From Eretmocerus hayati (lineage: Eukaryota > Arthropoda > Insecta > Hymenoptera > Aphelinidae), in NCBI GenBank assembly GCA_029851415.1, contig CM056743.1, positions 71,879,186 to 71,943,185 on the forward strand: a stretch of 64,000 nt of DNA, read 5' to 3'. The translations under genes and the position numbers were made by a program. Shown here piece after piece: positions 22,431 to 33,539 of this stretch; within the stretch, counting starts at the first letter, position 1, and every line of letters starts with the position of its first letter. The notes beneath the pieces are model-generated. The model ran no database searches and had not been told where the DNA came from. It was given only the letters and a program-made list of their open reading frames with translations.

Positions 22431-22850
22431 AGTTGGAGGCAGGACTATCATTCCAACACCTGCCTTTTGGTGGCGTTTTTCGTGCACTTTGAATTACAGA
22501 CGAGAAACACGTATATTTCTTCTCTCGCAAGTAACGAACTATCTGCTCGATTCGTATATAAGGCAGATCTCATTCGGAATTCTCAGTTGTTAGTCATAAG
22601 TTGCGAGCGTAAGTCTTGAAATGCGATGAATTGTGAATGCGGAAATATGGTGTCCATTTGTATCATACAATAAAGTCTGAGATGACTATTCTGTCTAGTA
22701 CTAAGCCCGGATCTGTTGAGGAGTGTGCTGAGAGAGGAGTCGATTGAGACAATCATCACCAGTCCGAATAAGTCCGATCAATTCAATAATCCGAATCATT
22801 CTTTTGTTGATTGGATTAGTTGGAGAACGCAGTTCCAATTCCAGGGATCA
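22431..22850 (+). promoter_or_regulatory. Conserved TATA/initiator unit in FB-A core
   Basis: The only non-satellite segment inside the type 2 array. It contains TATATAAG at 22555-22562, an initiator-like TCAGTT 28-33 bases downstream (A at 22585, +30 from the TATA start), and AATAAA at 22669-22674. This spacing is what a short RNA polymerase II unit or an LTR (U3-R-U5) would show. Most of it is conserved in FB-B at 28500-28880 on the other strand. A hairpin (GGCAGGACTATCATTCCAAC with CACCTGCC) precedes it. The role is inferred only from motif spacing. Confidence 0.45.
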
Positions 22851-23345
22851 ATTTGGATAGGACCGAATAGGATTGGGGTGGAAGGCGGGGTCTGAATACA
22901 ATTTGTAGGCATTGACCCGGATAGGTTTGGATTGAATGCCAGGGTCTGGATCTAATTTGTAGGTATTGATCCGGATAGGATCGGATTCAATACCGGTACC
23001 GTGTATAGAACCGGATAGGACCGGATTGAATGGCGGGGTCTGAATACATATCGTAGGCATTGAACCGGATGGGATCGGATTGAATACCGGTATCGTGCAT
23101 AGAACCGGATAGAATCGGATTGAATGGCGGGATCTGAATACAATTTGTAGGTATTGATCCGGATAGGATCGGATTGAATATTGGTATCGTACATACAACC
23201 GGATAGGATCGGATTGAATGCCGGGGTCTGAATACAATTTATAGGCATCAAACCGGATAGATTCGGAAAAAATACCGTTACCGTATATAGAACCGGATAG
23301 AATCGGATTGAGTGGTGAGGTCTGGATACAATTCGCGAAGATTGG
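22851..23345 (-). repeat. Type 2 satellite array, right end of FB-A
   Basis: Five or so further ~94-bp monomers (GGATAGGATCGGATTGAATRCCGG, GGTCTGAATACA). They are followed by ~230 bp of terminal sequence (23346-23579) whose complement forms the left end of FB-B at 27817-28020. Confidence 0.8.
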
Positions 23346-23579
23346 ATCGGATTCATCCATGGTAGTGTATACCGGTCCGGAGTTTAGAACTGGATAGAAC
23401 TGATCTATTTCTATACCGTTTTGATGGATAGACTCCCATTGGTCGGGAATACCCATTTTCTGAATCCGCGAGGGTTCGTCTTCCCACCCAACTCAATACA
23501 AGAAAATGTGTTTCACATATTGCATAAAACTGGCTAGACTATATGTTCAATCCGATCCTATCCATCTCTTGCAGCAGGG

Positions 23580-24960
23580 ATGGGCTGTATCAGTTTTTGG
23601 AAAATTTTGATTATACAGATGAGTTGTATCAGTTTCTGAAAAACTGATACATACCATCATGGTAGTAAAAATTTGAGCCATGAGCTATGGTCAAAATACA
23701 TTGGAAGCCTCAGCTGTCCATTAGTTTCATCAATATCGCTCCATCCGTTGCCATAATTCAACAGATCACTCGACAGAGCTCAAGCTCAAATGGTCATAGC
23801 TCCTAGTTTGAATCATCCTTCAATAGTTGATCCTTCCCCAAGAGAATAATTTCTCTCATTGCTCTGTATTATCCCAATCAACTACATTCCAGAATACCAA
23901 TCATAATAGTAGAATAGTGTTCAGAGCTGGAGACATACATTATTGAGGGAAAACTAGGCTGATTCAAACAAGGAGCCATGATTATTCAAGCTTGAGCTTT
24001 GTCAAGTGATCTGTTGAATTATGGGAACGGATGGAGCAATAATGATGGAAACAATGAGCAGCTGAGGCTGCCAATGTATTTTGACCATAGCTTATGACTG
24101 AAATTTTGATTACCAGGATGGGTTGTATCAGTTTCTGTGAAATTTTGATTATCTGGATGGGTTGTATCAGTTTCTGAAACACTGATACAAACCATCATGG
24201 TAGTCGAAATTTGAGCCATAAGCTATGGTCAAAATACATTGGAAGCCTCAGCTGCCCATTGATTTCATTATTATTGCTCCATCCGTTGCCATAATTCAAC
24301 AGATCACTCGATAGAGCTCAAGCTCGAATGGTCATGGCTCCCAGTTTGAATCATCCTCCGATAGTTCATTCTTCCCCAAGAGAGCAATTTCTATCATTGC
24401 TCTGTATTATCCCAATCAACTACATTTCACAATACCAATCATAATAGTAGAATAGTGTTCAGAGCTGGAGACATACATTACTGAGGCAGAACTAGGCTGA
24501 ATCAAACTAGGAGCGATGGTAATTTGAGCTTGGGCTCTGTCGAGTGATCTGTTGAATTATGTCAACGGATGGAGCAATAATAATGAAACCAATGAGCAGC
24601 AGAGGCTTCCAATGTATTTTGATCATGGCTTATGACTGTAATTCTGATCACCAGGATGGGTTGTATCAGTTCCTGTAAAAATTCGATCACCCGGATGGGT
24701 TGTATCAGTTTCTGAAAGAGTGATACAAACCATCATGATAGTCAAAATTTCAGTCATAAGCTATGGTCGAAATACATTGGAAGCCTCAGCTGCCCATTGG
24801 TTTCATTATTATTGCTCCATTCGTTGCCATAATTTAACAGACCACTCCACAGAGCTCAAGCCTGAATAATCATGGCTCCTAATTTGAATCAGGTTGGTTT
24901 TGCCTCAGAAATGAATCAGTCAAGCTCTAAACATTATTCTACTATGACGATAGGAATTAT
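23580..24960. repeat. Alternating head-to-head modules (F/R series)
   Basis: A ~250-320-bp module first seen at 3637-3960 recurs here in alternating orientation: plus at about 23685-23930, minus at 23935-24180, plus at 24215-24480, minus at 24485-24690, plus at 24750-24960. Symmetry centres fall near 23642, 24185 and 24718 (CTGAAAAACTGATAC-type hairpins), a ~540-bp period. Key words are GCTATGGTCAAAATACATTGG, GATGGGTTGTATCAG and CATCCGTTGCCATAATTCAA. ORFs across it are mirror artefacts. Confidence 0.8.
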
Positions 24961-25324
24961 GAAATGTAGTTGAGTGGGATAGTACAGAGGGATAATGGAA
25001 ATTTTTCTCTTGGGCATCTGCTTCGAAACTATTCCCAGGTCTGTATGAAAAAAAACCAAAACGTGATCGTTTAGCGTTTGAATGCAAGACAAGCTGCATT
25101 CTGCACATCTGAAACACACAAATCATCACATCACTGATGCACTAGAAAACTGCACCAGCACCGCCTTGGAGAGCTTATTCATTAACTATTTATCTTCTGG
25201 GCCCCAGGGCCCGAGTAAGGAAATGCACGTCCAGGATCTAAGGATAGTTCGGATGTGGAAAAATCTCGAAAGGATAGCGAGAGCGAAGGGAAATTCCTAA
25301 ATCCCAAACACATTTAGAGCGATG
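24961..25324. other. Unassigned spacer inside the outer right arm
   Basis: About 360 bp with no partner in the left arm, where the outer arm meets the first module directly. An ORF at 25082-25300 has no recognisable domain. It may be an insertion or the remains of a central region. Confidence 0.35.
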
Positions 25325-25946
25325 AAAATTTCCTGCTCGGGCTCCCTTCTGCTCGCTCGTCGCCGCGAGCGACGACAGCTGTGCCGTTCTCTGCCTCCCC
25401 TGTCAGAAATCTTTCCGTCAACCTCAGGGGCAATCCATGAATGAGGTCGCGCTTCACCTCGGCACCAAATCAATCTCAGCTACAAAAATATCTGCACTGC
25501 CGTGAAAATACAACATACAACCTCCGTCATAGCTGCACAAGGATTTCATTCGTCCGCACTGTAACCGTTTTTATGAGACTATAGTATGTACATGCCCATA
25601 CCATAAACACTAGCTCCACAGCGCACTAGCTGTTCAAAAATTATTCGAAGCCACGCATTAAGCCCGTAGAATACCAAAAAAATAAGCATGGTCGTATCTG
25701 CTGATACGCTTCAGCGTCACACGCGATACGGCACGACGATGCGTGCGATATGCACCCTCGATACGTCCCAAACGATACGCGCGATACGCAAAACGATACA
25801 GACGATACGATTTTGATACGCTTTTTTCGTTAAGCTTTTTTCAAAAAAATGCCTCGGTGGAAAAATTTCTTTCTTGCACCATCGAACTCAAAAATGTTCA
25901 AAGTTTCACTCGGTTCCGGATGAATAAGGGGTTTCTGAACACCCTG
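25325..25946 (-). repeat. Outer inverted arm, right
   Basis: Complement of 3016-3634. It includes the CGATACG-rich block (25690-25830) and the terminal GGGGTTTCTGAACACCCTG, followed by TA. Confidence 0.85.
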
Positions 25947-25948
25947 TA

Positions 25949-26760
25949 TATTGACAGTTTTGTGACTGCACTTATGTCTTGGTTGTCATTAGAATCGAGG
26001 GTAGATGTTGATAGAAATCAAATGTGATTTTGAATTGTGATGCTCTGTCATCAATACCAAGTTGAGTGAGAGGATAAAATAATTCATCACATGAATTCTG
26101 TGGAAAAAAATAACCAAAATTTGTACCCTGTTGGTGGAATTGAAGAAGAATAGCAAGAGATTTTCATCATGTATTTCTGTAGCACAAATAACAGTTACGA
26201 AAAACTCAATCCATAGATTTCTCATGACATTCCATGATATTTTCAGATGTTCCTTCTTCGCTACCACAAATATTCTTCATCAGGCGGGTTTCAATTCCAT
26301 GTTAATGCCAGACAAGTCAATACATTCGAATCTAGATCTTTCTGAATGTTCTGTCTCCATGGACCTACCAAGAATAAGTTTGTGCAGAGCAAATTCCTTG
26401 TCAATAAAATTATCTTCATGAATATTGAAGGTATAAAAGTGAATTCACGCAGAGCAGATTCCTTGTCAATGTGGTCATCTTCATGAGTATTGAGAAATAT
26501 GATTTTAATATAGTCATACGAATACATCATCTGCTGGTCATGAGAACTGATCAGATTCTAAGTACAATATTCTTCATCCATCATTCACTTGACCATCAAT
26601 AGTGAGTTTATGAACAAGACAGACAATTTAGATTTCATGTACCTGATTCTTGATGTCCCTCAACAATAGAGTCATTATGACAATTCTGATACAGAATGAG
26701 TCGAATGAAAGTTGCGCATTTTGCTTTATGTGGAACTGCCCTGGTGGAATTTCTGAATGA
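25949..26760. other. Unassigned sequence with a short duplication
   Basis: No gene is supported. One imperfect ~75-bp tandem duplication: TGCAGAGCAAATTCCTTGTCAA near 26384 and CGCAGAGCAGATTCCTTGTCAA near 26450, each followed by ATCTTCATGARTATTGA. The ORFs at 25989-26267 and 26131-26421 are opposite-strand readings of the same sequence and match nothing I recognise. Confidence 0.4.
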
Positions 26761-27815
26761 GTTCCACATGCGTACCACATGGTATCTCATGCGTATACAA
26801 AACGATACGCATGAGATATCATGAGATACCATAGTTTTGCATGAAAGATAACAAATCGTCTATTTCATGACTGAGACTTCCAAAAGGAACAGAAAAATGA
26901 CTCCCCTGATCATCGGTACACTCGGAAAAGCTGAGGCGGGGAATTTGAGAACCCATGAGATACTATACGATACTGTACGATACTCCGTGAAGATTTATAT
27001 ACACATGAGATTCTTTGATATACGGAAGACGAGGGAGAATAGTCTATTCCATGACTGAGAATTCCAAAAAGAACTGAAAAATGACTCCCCTGATCATGAT
27101 ACACTCGGGGAAGCTGAGGAAGGAAATTGTCGGATCTCTGAGATACTATACGATACTGTACGATACTCTGTGAGGATTCATATACTCATGGGATACCATG
27201 AGATTCTTTGAAATACGAAAGACGAGGGAACATGGTCTTTGTGACATAAACAGTCTGGGAGATCATCGATATTATGGAGAGCTGCATCAGGAACATCGAT
27301 TCTCGGGTTTGGACTCGGCAAAAGATGGAATTTGTGAATGAGCATGATATCGTATGATATCTCACAACTATTCGGACTATGAGTCGAAGAGAACCTATGA
27401 GATACCATAGGATACTACGCAATAGTCACTCTCAGGAACTAAACTATATGGAGACACGATACTATTACGATTCACGTAGTCCTACGCAATACTACTGAGA
27501 TATTATACGGTAGTCGATTGATTCTATGCTACGATCATGAGATACTATCCGATACTAGTCTGATCCCATGACATACGTATAAGATATTGTACGATACTTT
27601 TGAGATTCTATGGGATACCGATCAGATATCATGGGATACCTGTCTTATACTATGACAAAACAATGAGATATCACATTGATACTCCACCCGATCCCATGAC
27701 CTAACAGTGCGATACCATACGGTACTCGTCCGATTCCATGCCTCACTCATGATATTCCGTCTGATACTCTCCCGATCGTATGACGTACTGGTTCCGTTCA
27801 ACAAGATACTCGTCC
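26760..27815. repeat. GAGATAC-type array with a 187-bp tandem unit
   Basis: The stretch 26865-27050 is repeated at about 27050-27240 (ATTTCATGACTGAGA, AAATGACTCCCCTGATCAT, GAGATACTATACGATACTGT, GAAGACGAGGGA). Up to FB-B the sequence is then a degenerate series of ATGAGATACCAT / GATACTACG words. The motif echoes the CGTATCG block in the outer arms, but a common origin is not shown. Confidence 0.7.
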
Positions 27816-28019
27816 GCCCTGCTGCAAGAGATGGATAGGATCAGATTGAACTTATAGTCTATCCAGTTTTATTCAATATGCGAAACACGTTCTCCTGTAT
27901 TGAGCCGGGTAGAAAGACGAATCTTCGCGAATTCAGAAAATGGGTATTCCCGACCAATGGGAGTCTATCCATCAAAACGGTAGAGAGATAGATCAGTTCT
28001 ATTCAGTTCTAAACGCCGG

Positions 28020-28490
28020 ACCGGTATACACTGAAATCGATGAATCCGATCCAATCCTCCCAAATTGTATTCAGACCTCACCACTCAATCCGATCCTATC
28101 CGGTTCTATATACGGTAACGGTATTTAATCCGAATCTATCCGGCTTGGTGCCTATAAATTGTATTCAGACCCCGGCATTCAATCCGATCCTATCCGGTTG
28201 TATGTACGGTACCAATATTCAATCCGATCCTATCAGGATCAATGCGTACGATATGTATTCAGACCCCGCCATTCAATCCGGTCCTATCCGGTTCTATACA
28301 TGGTACCGGTATTGAATCCGATCATATCCGGATCAATACCTACAAATTGTATCCAGACCCTGGCATTCAATCCAAACCTGTCCGGGTCAGTGCCAACAAA
28401 TTGTATTCAGACCCCGCCGTCCACCCCGATCCTATCCGGCCCTATCCAAATCGGTCCCTGGAATTGGAACTGCATTCTCCAACTAATCCA
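28020..28490 (+). repeat. Type 2 satellite array, left part of FB-B
   Basis: Complement of the FB-A array at 22851-23345, monomer by monomer: TTCAATCCGATCCTATCCGG, TATACGGTACCGG, GTATTCAGACCCCG. ORFs 27940-28128 and 28040-28315 are repeat artefacts that mirror ORFs in FB-A. Confidence 0.8.
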
Positions 28491-28499
28491 ATCAACCAA

Positions 28500-28880
28500 A
28501 GAATGATTCGGATTATTGAATCGATCGGACTTATTCGGACTGGTGATGATTGTCTCAGTCCACTCCTCTTCCAGCACACTTCTCAACAGATCCGGGCTTA
28601 GTACTAGACAAAATAGTCATCTCAGACTATATTGTATGATACAAATGGACACCATATTTCCGCATTCACAATTCATCGCATTTTAAGACTTACGCTCGCA
28701 ACTTATGACTAACAACTGAGAATTCCGAATGAGATCTGCCTTATATACGAATCGAGCAGATAGTTAGTCACTTGCGAGAGAAGAAATATACGTGTTTCTC
28801 GTCTGTACTTCAAAGTGCACGAAAAACGCCACCAAGTGGCAGGTGTTGGAATGATAGTCCTGCCTCCAACTATTGCACCA
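28500..28880 (-). promoter_or_regulatory. Conserved TATA/initiator unit in FB-B core
   Basis: Mirror of 22431-22850. The TATATAAG box is kept on the minus strand (28740-28747) with the initiator-like segment ~30 bases downstream. The poly(A)-like AATAAA of FB-A is AATATA here. Survival of the TATA-initiator spacing in both copies is suggestive but not proof of promoter activity. Confidence 0.45.
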
Positions 28881-29896
28881 AAACTCCAATCCGATCATAT
28901 CCGGTTCTATACACAGAGACGGTATGAACTCCTTTCGGCCCATCGGGTTCAATACCTATAAATTGTATTCAGTCCTGGACGATCAATGCAGTCCTATCCG
29001 GTTCTCTACCTCCTACTGGCATTTGATTCTATCCTATCCAACTCTAAAGACGGTACCGGTATTCAATCCGATCTTATCCGATTCAATGCCTATGAATTGT
29101 ATTTATACCCTGTCATTCAATCCGCTCCTATCCGGTTCTATACTCGATACCGGTATTCAATCCAATCCTATACGATTCAATGCCTACGATATGTATTCAG
29201 ACCCCGCCATTCCATCCGGTCCAACTCGGTTCTATACACGGTACCGGTATTCGATCCGAATCTTTCCGGCTTCATGCCTATAAATTGTATTCAGACCCCG
29301 GCTTTCAATCCGATTCTATCCGGTTGTATATATATACGGTACCGGTATTCGAATCTCTCCTTTCCGATTCTATACACAGGATTGGTATGAACTGCTTCGG
29401 ATCATTCCGGTTCAATACCAAGAAACTGTATCAAGCAGCCCGCCTTTCAATCTGATCCGATCCGGTCCTGTACACGACACCTGTAATCAATCCGAATCCA
29501 TCCGGTTCGATACCTACGAATTGTATCCGGACCCCGGCTTCCAATCCGATCCTATCCGGTTGTATATACGGTACAGGTATTCCATCCGATCCTATCCGGA
29601 TTAATGACTATAAATTGTATTCAGACTCCGGCATTCAATACGATCCTATCCGCATCAATGCCTATGAATTGTATTCAGACCCCGCCATTCAATCCGCTCC
29701 TATCCGGTTCTATACACGGTACCTGTATTCAATCCGAATCGATCCGGTTCGATGCCTACGAATCGTATCCGGACCCCGGTTTTCAATCCGATCCTATCCG
29801 GTTGTATATACGGTACAGATATTCCATCCGATCCTATCCGAATCAATGACTATAAATTGTATTCAGCCTCCGGCATTCAATACGATCCTATCCGCA
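28881..29896 (+). repeat. Type 2 satellite array, FB-B, before the TTAA insertion
   Basis: About ten ~94-bp monomers (GGTACCGGTATTCAATCCGA, AATTGTATTCAGACCCCGGC). The array is cut at GCATTAA (29894-29900) by the 2.8-kb element and resumes at 32719. Confidence 0.8.
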
Positions 29897-30344
29897 TTAA
29901 GGGGATGTAGTACTCTCTTGGGTTATCAGGCGGGCTCATACTAGTAGCTCATTCTAAGTGTAGATGGCGACACATAGAATGAGCTTCTCAAATGTAGTTT
30001 CTTGTTGTTGGCAGCACTGATTTTCTCTCGGATTTTCTAGCGCGCGAGTAGACGACTTGGATAGTAGCTCGAACGATTCGACAATATTCCAGATTTCGTC
30101 AAACTATAATGGATCCACCATTTATACCCCTGTATCCTATATATCCACGCTAACAAACGTGGATGATTTAGAAATAAGACAGCATTTTCCCCAAAACGAG
30201 ATGAATTCAAAGATGTATGTAAACCAAAAGGGTGTACGCATTTTCCAACGAAAATGGGATTCCTCATCAAAAGCAGAAGATCCATCTATTGAAATTTGCC
30301 ATCGATGCAAAAAAAATTTTTTTGCCATGAGTTCCAAATTTATG

Positions 30345-30710
30345 TTCAGAAACAAGAGTGGATCCAGCGCTTCCTTGGAAAGCAGGTTGATTGACCCAAA
30401 CAGATCCTCCTTGAGATTCACCATCCGTCAATTCCAAAATTCATGTTCAGAAACATGAATGGATCCAGAGCTCGCTCGGAAAGCAGGTTGATTCTCCCAA
30501 ACAGATCCTCCTTGGTTGTACCATCCGTCAATTCCAAAATCCATGCCCAGAAACAAGGATGCTTCCAGAGCTTCATCGGGTAGCAGGTTGATTCACCCAA
30601 ACAGATCCTTTTAGAGATTCAACATTCGGAAATTCCAAGATTCATGCCCAGAAACAAGGATGCATCCACAGCTTCATCGGATAGCAGGTTGATCCTCCCA
30701 AATAGATAGT
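30345..30710 (+). repeat. ~100-bp tandem repeats inside the TTAA element
   Basis: CAGAAACAAGRRTGSATCCA recurs near 30352, 30452, 30549 and 30652, each followed by AGCAGGTTGATTSWCCCAAACAGATCC. Four imperfect units of ~97-103 bp. An ORF on either strand follows from the near-multiple-of-three spacing and is not considered coding. Confidence 0.75.
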
Positions 30711-30834
30711 CATCTCCATTCGTATTCATCAGCGTCAATGCAATTCACACATTGGAAAATACACATAAAAGCATGCAAATTCACATGCATAAAAAAAATC
30801 CAAGTCCGCACACCAAGTACTCACATGAGCCATT

Positions 30835-31250
30835 ATTGAGGGGAAATAGATTATTCCTCGGACAGCAGGTTGATCCTCCCATATAGATAGTCATCTGCAT
30901 TCATGTTTATCAACATGAATTGGATTGTCTTATTTGGCAACAAGGACATTCATCAAAAAGCATTCAATTTTACATGCATAAAAAGATATCCAAGTACGCA
31001 CACCAAGTACTCACATGAATCATTATTAAGAGGAAATGGATTATTCCTTGGACAGCAGGTTGATCCTTCCATGTGAATAGTCATCTGCGTTCATGTTCAT
31101 CAACATGAATTGAGTTGTCTTATTTGATAACACATACATTCATTAAAAAGCATCCAAATTTACATGCATGAAAAGATATCCGAGTTTGCACACCAAGTAC
31201 TCACATGAACAATTATTGAGAGGGAACCAATTATTCTATAGAACAGCTTC
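30835..31250 (+). repeat. ~187-bp tandem repeats inside the TTAA element
   Basis: GGACAGCAGGTTGATCCTYCC occurs near 30857 and 31045, with a partial third unit after 31200. Each unit continues with AGTCATCTGCRTTCATGTT, CAACATGAATTG and a final GCACACCAAGTACTCACATGA. The GCAGGTTGAT word links them to the preceding ~100-bp units. Confidence 0.75.
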
Positions 31251-32722
31251 TAGAGGGCTGTTAGTTTTTGTCTCATGAACTTGAATTATCTTGTCTGGTT
31301 CAAGAATTTGGAATTGAAACTAACAATAAGTATAGTCTTGCGTCATCAAGAATCTGGGAAATTGAGGTGACAGATATTCAATTGACCCATGGTCTTTTCC
31401 AACAATATATAACATGTCGCTGCAATTGTCTGGTTATAAGAAAGCAAGCAAAATAGTTTCCTATCCATGATATCATTACAATATAAAAGATAAATCAGTT
31501 CATTTCTGAAAGTCTAAGGAACTGCTGATCACAATTAAAAATCCAACTCCATGATTCCTCGCCATGAGTACATGCTAATCATGCATCTTGGGAGCTGTGA
31601 AAATGAGAAATGGAGTTCTCTAAGAGTTCTAGGTGACTCAGGGGTGATGATTGAACAACTAGAGACCAATAACAAGGTCAGAGGCAATGTTCGAGGTTGA
31701 TGCTACTTGCGGATTCTGAACCACGATATTCAGCAAGTCAACTAAAATAACTTCTAGACAACTATTCTACTTCATTCCACTTGCATATAATATTCCATAT
31801 TTATCACATCATTTTGAATCCAAAAACTCCTCCAAAACTTCTCTCAATGAATATTTGGGGGGGGGGGGGGAATCTAAGGACTGGCAACCGCAAATTCATG
31901 CACTAAGATGGGAAAAACATGATGTAATAAACCATCACTCACGCTACAAATACACAAACAGCAGCTTTCTCTTGGTCTCACTAGCTTCCAAAAGATATCG
32001 CACTCCTCCGTCATGACAATTTTTTTATGGTCCAGGACCAAATTTTTGTTATTTCAGAGAATAACAAAGCCGTGTCAACGCACACTCAGCACAGCACAAA
32101 ATACTCATAGCTGTCACACTTTCACACGACCCGGACACTCTCATCTCCACCAGGAAGCCACGATTTCCTCGCAAAACGCCGACTACGAGGATTTGTGGTA
32201 TACCGAAAAAAGCAAGCATGCGAGCAACAGCACACAACAGCACGCGCTTTGCGAACGTCTGCTAGCAGCCGACATCAAAACAAGAGACCACGTCAATGCT
32301 GCCAACTTATAAAATGCAGTCCTCAACTTCACGATACAGAATCTTACTCGCATTACCCCAAACTCGTATTTATAGAGCTACGGCTCCAAAACTTATCGAA
32401 TCAATCCCAAAATTTTCACAGAGTTAGAAGATCCCCGTAGGATTGGTGGAAAGTCCCTCATAGAGCAATCCAGTCCACAGGAATCCTACACTGTGAGTAT
32501 AATAGTAGCCTAACCTAAAAGAATTTCGAGATTCGAGACAGTTTTTGACTGACACAGATCTTTCCCAAGGAAATCACTGACTTCCCACCATTTCCACGAG
32601 GATCTTCTACCTCTGTGGAAAATTTGGGATCGATTCGATGGATTTTAGAGCCGTAGTTCTTTAAATACGATTTTGGGGTAATTTAGCAGACGAATTTCGG
32701 CCGGTATACGCCATCCCCTTAA

Positions 32723-33535
32723 TGCCTATGAATTGTATTCAGATCTCACCATTCGATCCGCTCCTATCCGGTTCTATACACGGTACCGGTATTCAATCCG
32801 AATCTATCCGGTTCGATGCCTACGAATCGTATCCAGATCCCGGCTTTCAATCCGATCCTATCCGGTTGTATATACGGCACGGGTATTCGATCCGATCCTA
32901 TCCGGATCAATGCCTATCAGGTTCAGTCCTCGTAGTTCAATCGAATCCTACCCGATTCTATACACGGTGACGGTATTCATCTCTTCCCTATCTGGTCCTA
33001 TACACAAGATCGGTATGAATTACTCTGGATCATTCCGGTTCAATACCAAGAAACTGTATTTGGCAATCCGCCATCCAATCCGATCTAATCCGGTCCTATA
33101 CACAATGCCGGTATTCAATTCGAATCTATTCGGTTCGATGCCTGTAAATTGTGTTCAGACCCAAGCATTTCATCTGATCCTATCCGGATTAATGTCTATA
33201 GAACGTATTCAGATCTCGGTATTCAATCTGGTCCTATCCAGTTCTTTACGCAAGACCGGTATGAACCTCTCTGAATCATCCCGGTTCAATACCAAGAAAG
33301 TGTATTCAGCAGCACGCCATTCACTCCGATCCAATCCGGTCCTGTACGTGATACCGGTATTCAATCCGAATCTATTCGGTTCGATGCCTGTGAATTGTAT
33401 TCAGACCCCGGTATTTCATCCGATCCTATCCGGATCAATGTCTATAGAACGTATTCAGACCTCGCTATTTAATCCAGTTCTATCCGGTTCTATACAGAGT
33501 AACGGTATGAAATCCGAATATATCCGGTTCAATGC
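32723..33535 (+). repeat. Type 2 satellite array resumes, FB-B
   Basis: Continuation after the TTAA insertion, mirroring FB-A 19840-20700, including the variant monomers with CTGTATTTGGCAATCCGCC and AAGAAAGTGTATTCAGCAGC. The 270-codon ORF here (32733-33545) is a stop-poor repeat reading. Confidence 0.85.
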
Positions 33536-33539
33536 CTAC

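Larger units (their letters stand above)
15602..23579 (+). mobile_element. FB-A, 8-kb foldback-type element
   Basis: Both ends carry CCCTGCTGCAAGAGATGGAT / ATCCATCTCTTGCAGCAGGG. The left half is CCAATCC-rich on the plus strand and the right half is GGATTGG/GGATAGG-rich, so the halves are diverged inverted satellite arrays around a unique core (22431-22850). FB-B (27817-36423) has the same ends and arrays in reverse orientation. FB-A interrupts a repeat module whose intact copies read CCAGGATGGGTTGTATCAG (for example near 24116), while here the flanks are CCAGGAT and ATGGGCTGTATCAG. This suggests a short 2-4 bp duplication. No transposase was found. Confidence 0.8.
3016..25946. mobile_element. 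22.9-kb unit bounded by inverted arms and TA dinucleotides
   Basis: The left end reads CAGGGCGTTCAGAAACCCC and the right end is its complement, GGGGTTTCTGAACACCCTG. Both are followed inward by ~620 bp of matching sequence. The flanks are TA at 3014-3015 and 25947-25948. Inside the outer arms both sides carry further inverted modules, so this is not only two stray solo copies. No transposase, polymerase or integrase was recognised across the unit. The bulk is nested elements (FB-A, MITEs, satellites). It could be one giant non-autonomous transposon with a Tc1/mariner- or pogo-like TA duplication, or an inverted duplication captured between two outward elements; I favour the first only weakly. 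Confidence 0.55.
29901..32718. mobile_element. 2.8-kb TTAA-flanked element without transposase
   Basis: TTAA at 29897-29900 and 32719-32722 brackets a segment that begins GGGGATG and ends CATCCCC, inside an otherwise continuous type 2 array. It has a subterminal hairpin (AGCTCATTCTAAGTG near 29946 with its complement) and internal tandem repeats. Near the right end is an inverted pair (about 32344-32455 with 32570-32692; CCCCAAACTCGTATTTA, GAGCTACGGCTC-AAAA). TTAA duplication is expected of piggyBac-like or Kolobok-like elements. No transposase-like ORF was found, so it is non-autonomous or decayed. Confidence 0.75.

Noticed and set aside
3016..25946. Polinton/Maverick or an endogenous large DNA virus
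   Set aside because: The size and inverted ends fit loosely, but no DNA polymerase B, integrase, ATPase, protease or capsid gene is present, and the flanks are TA and not a 6-bp duplication.
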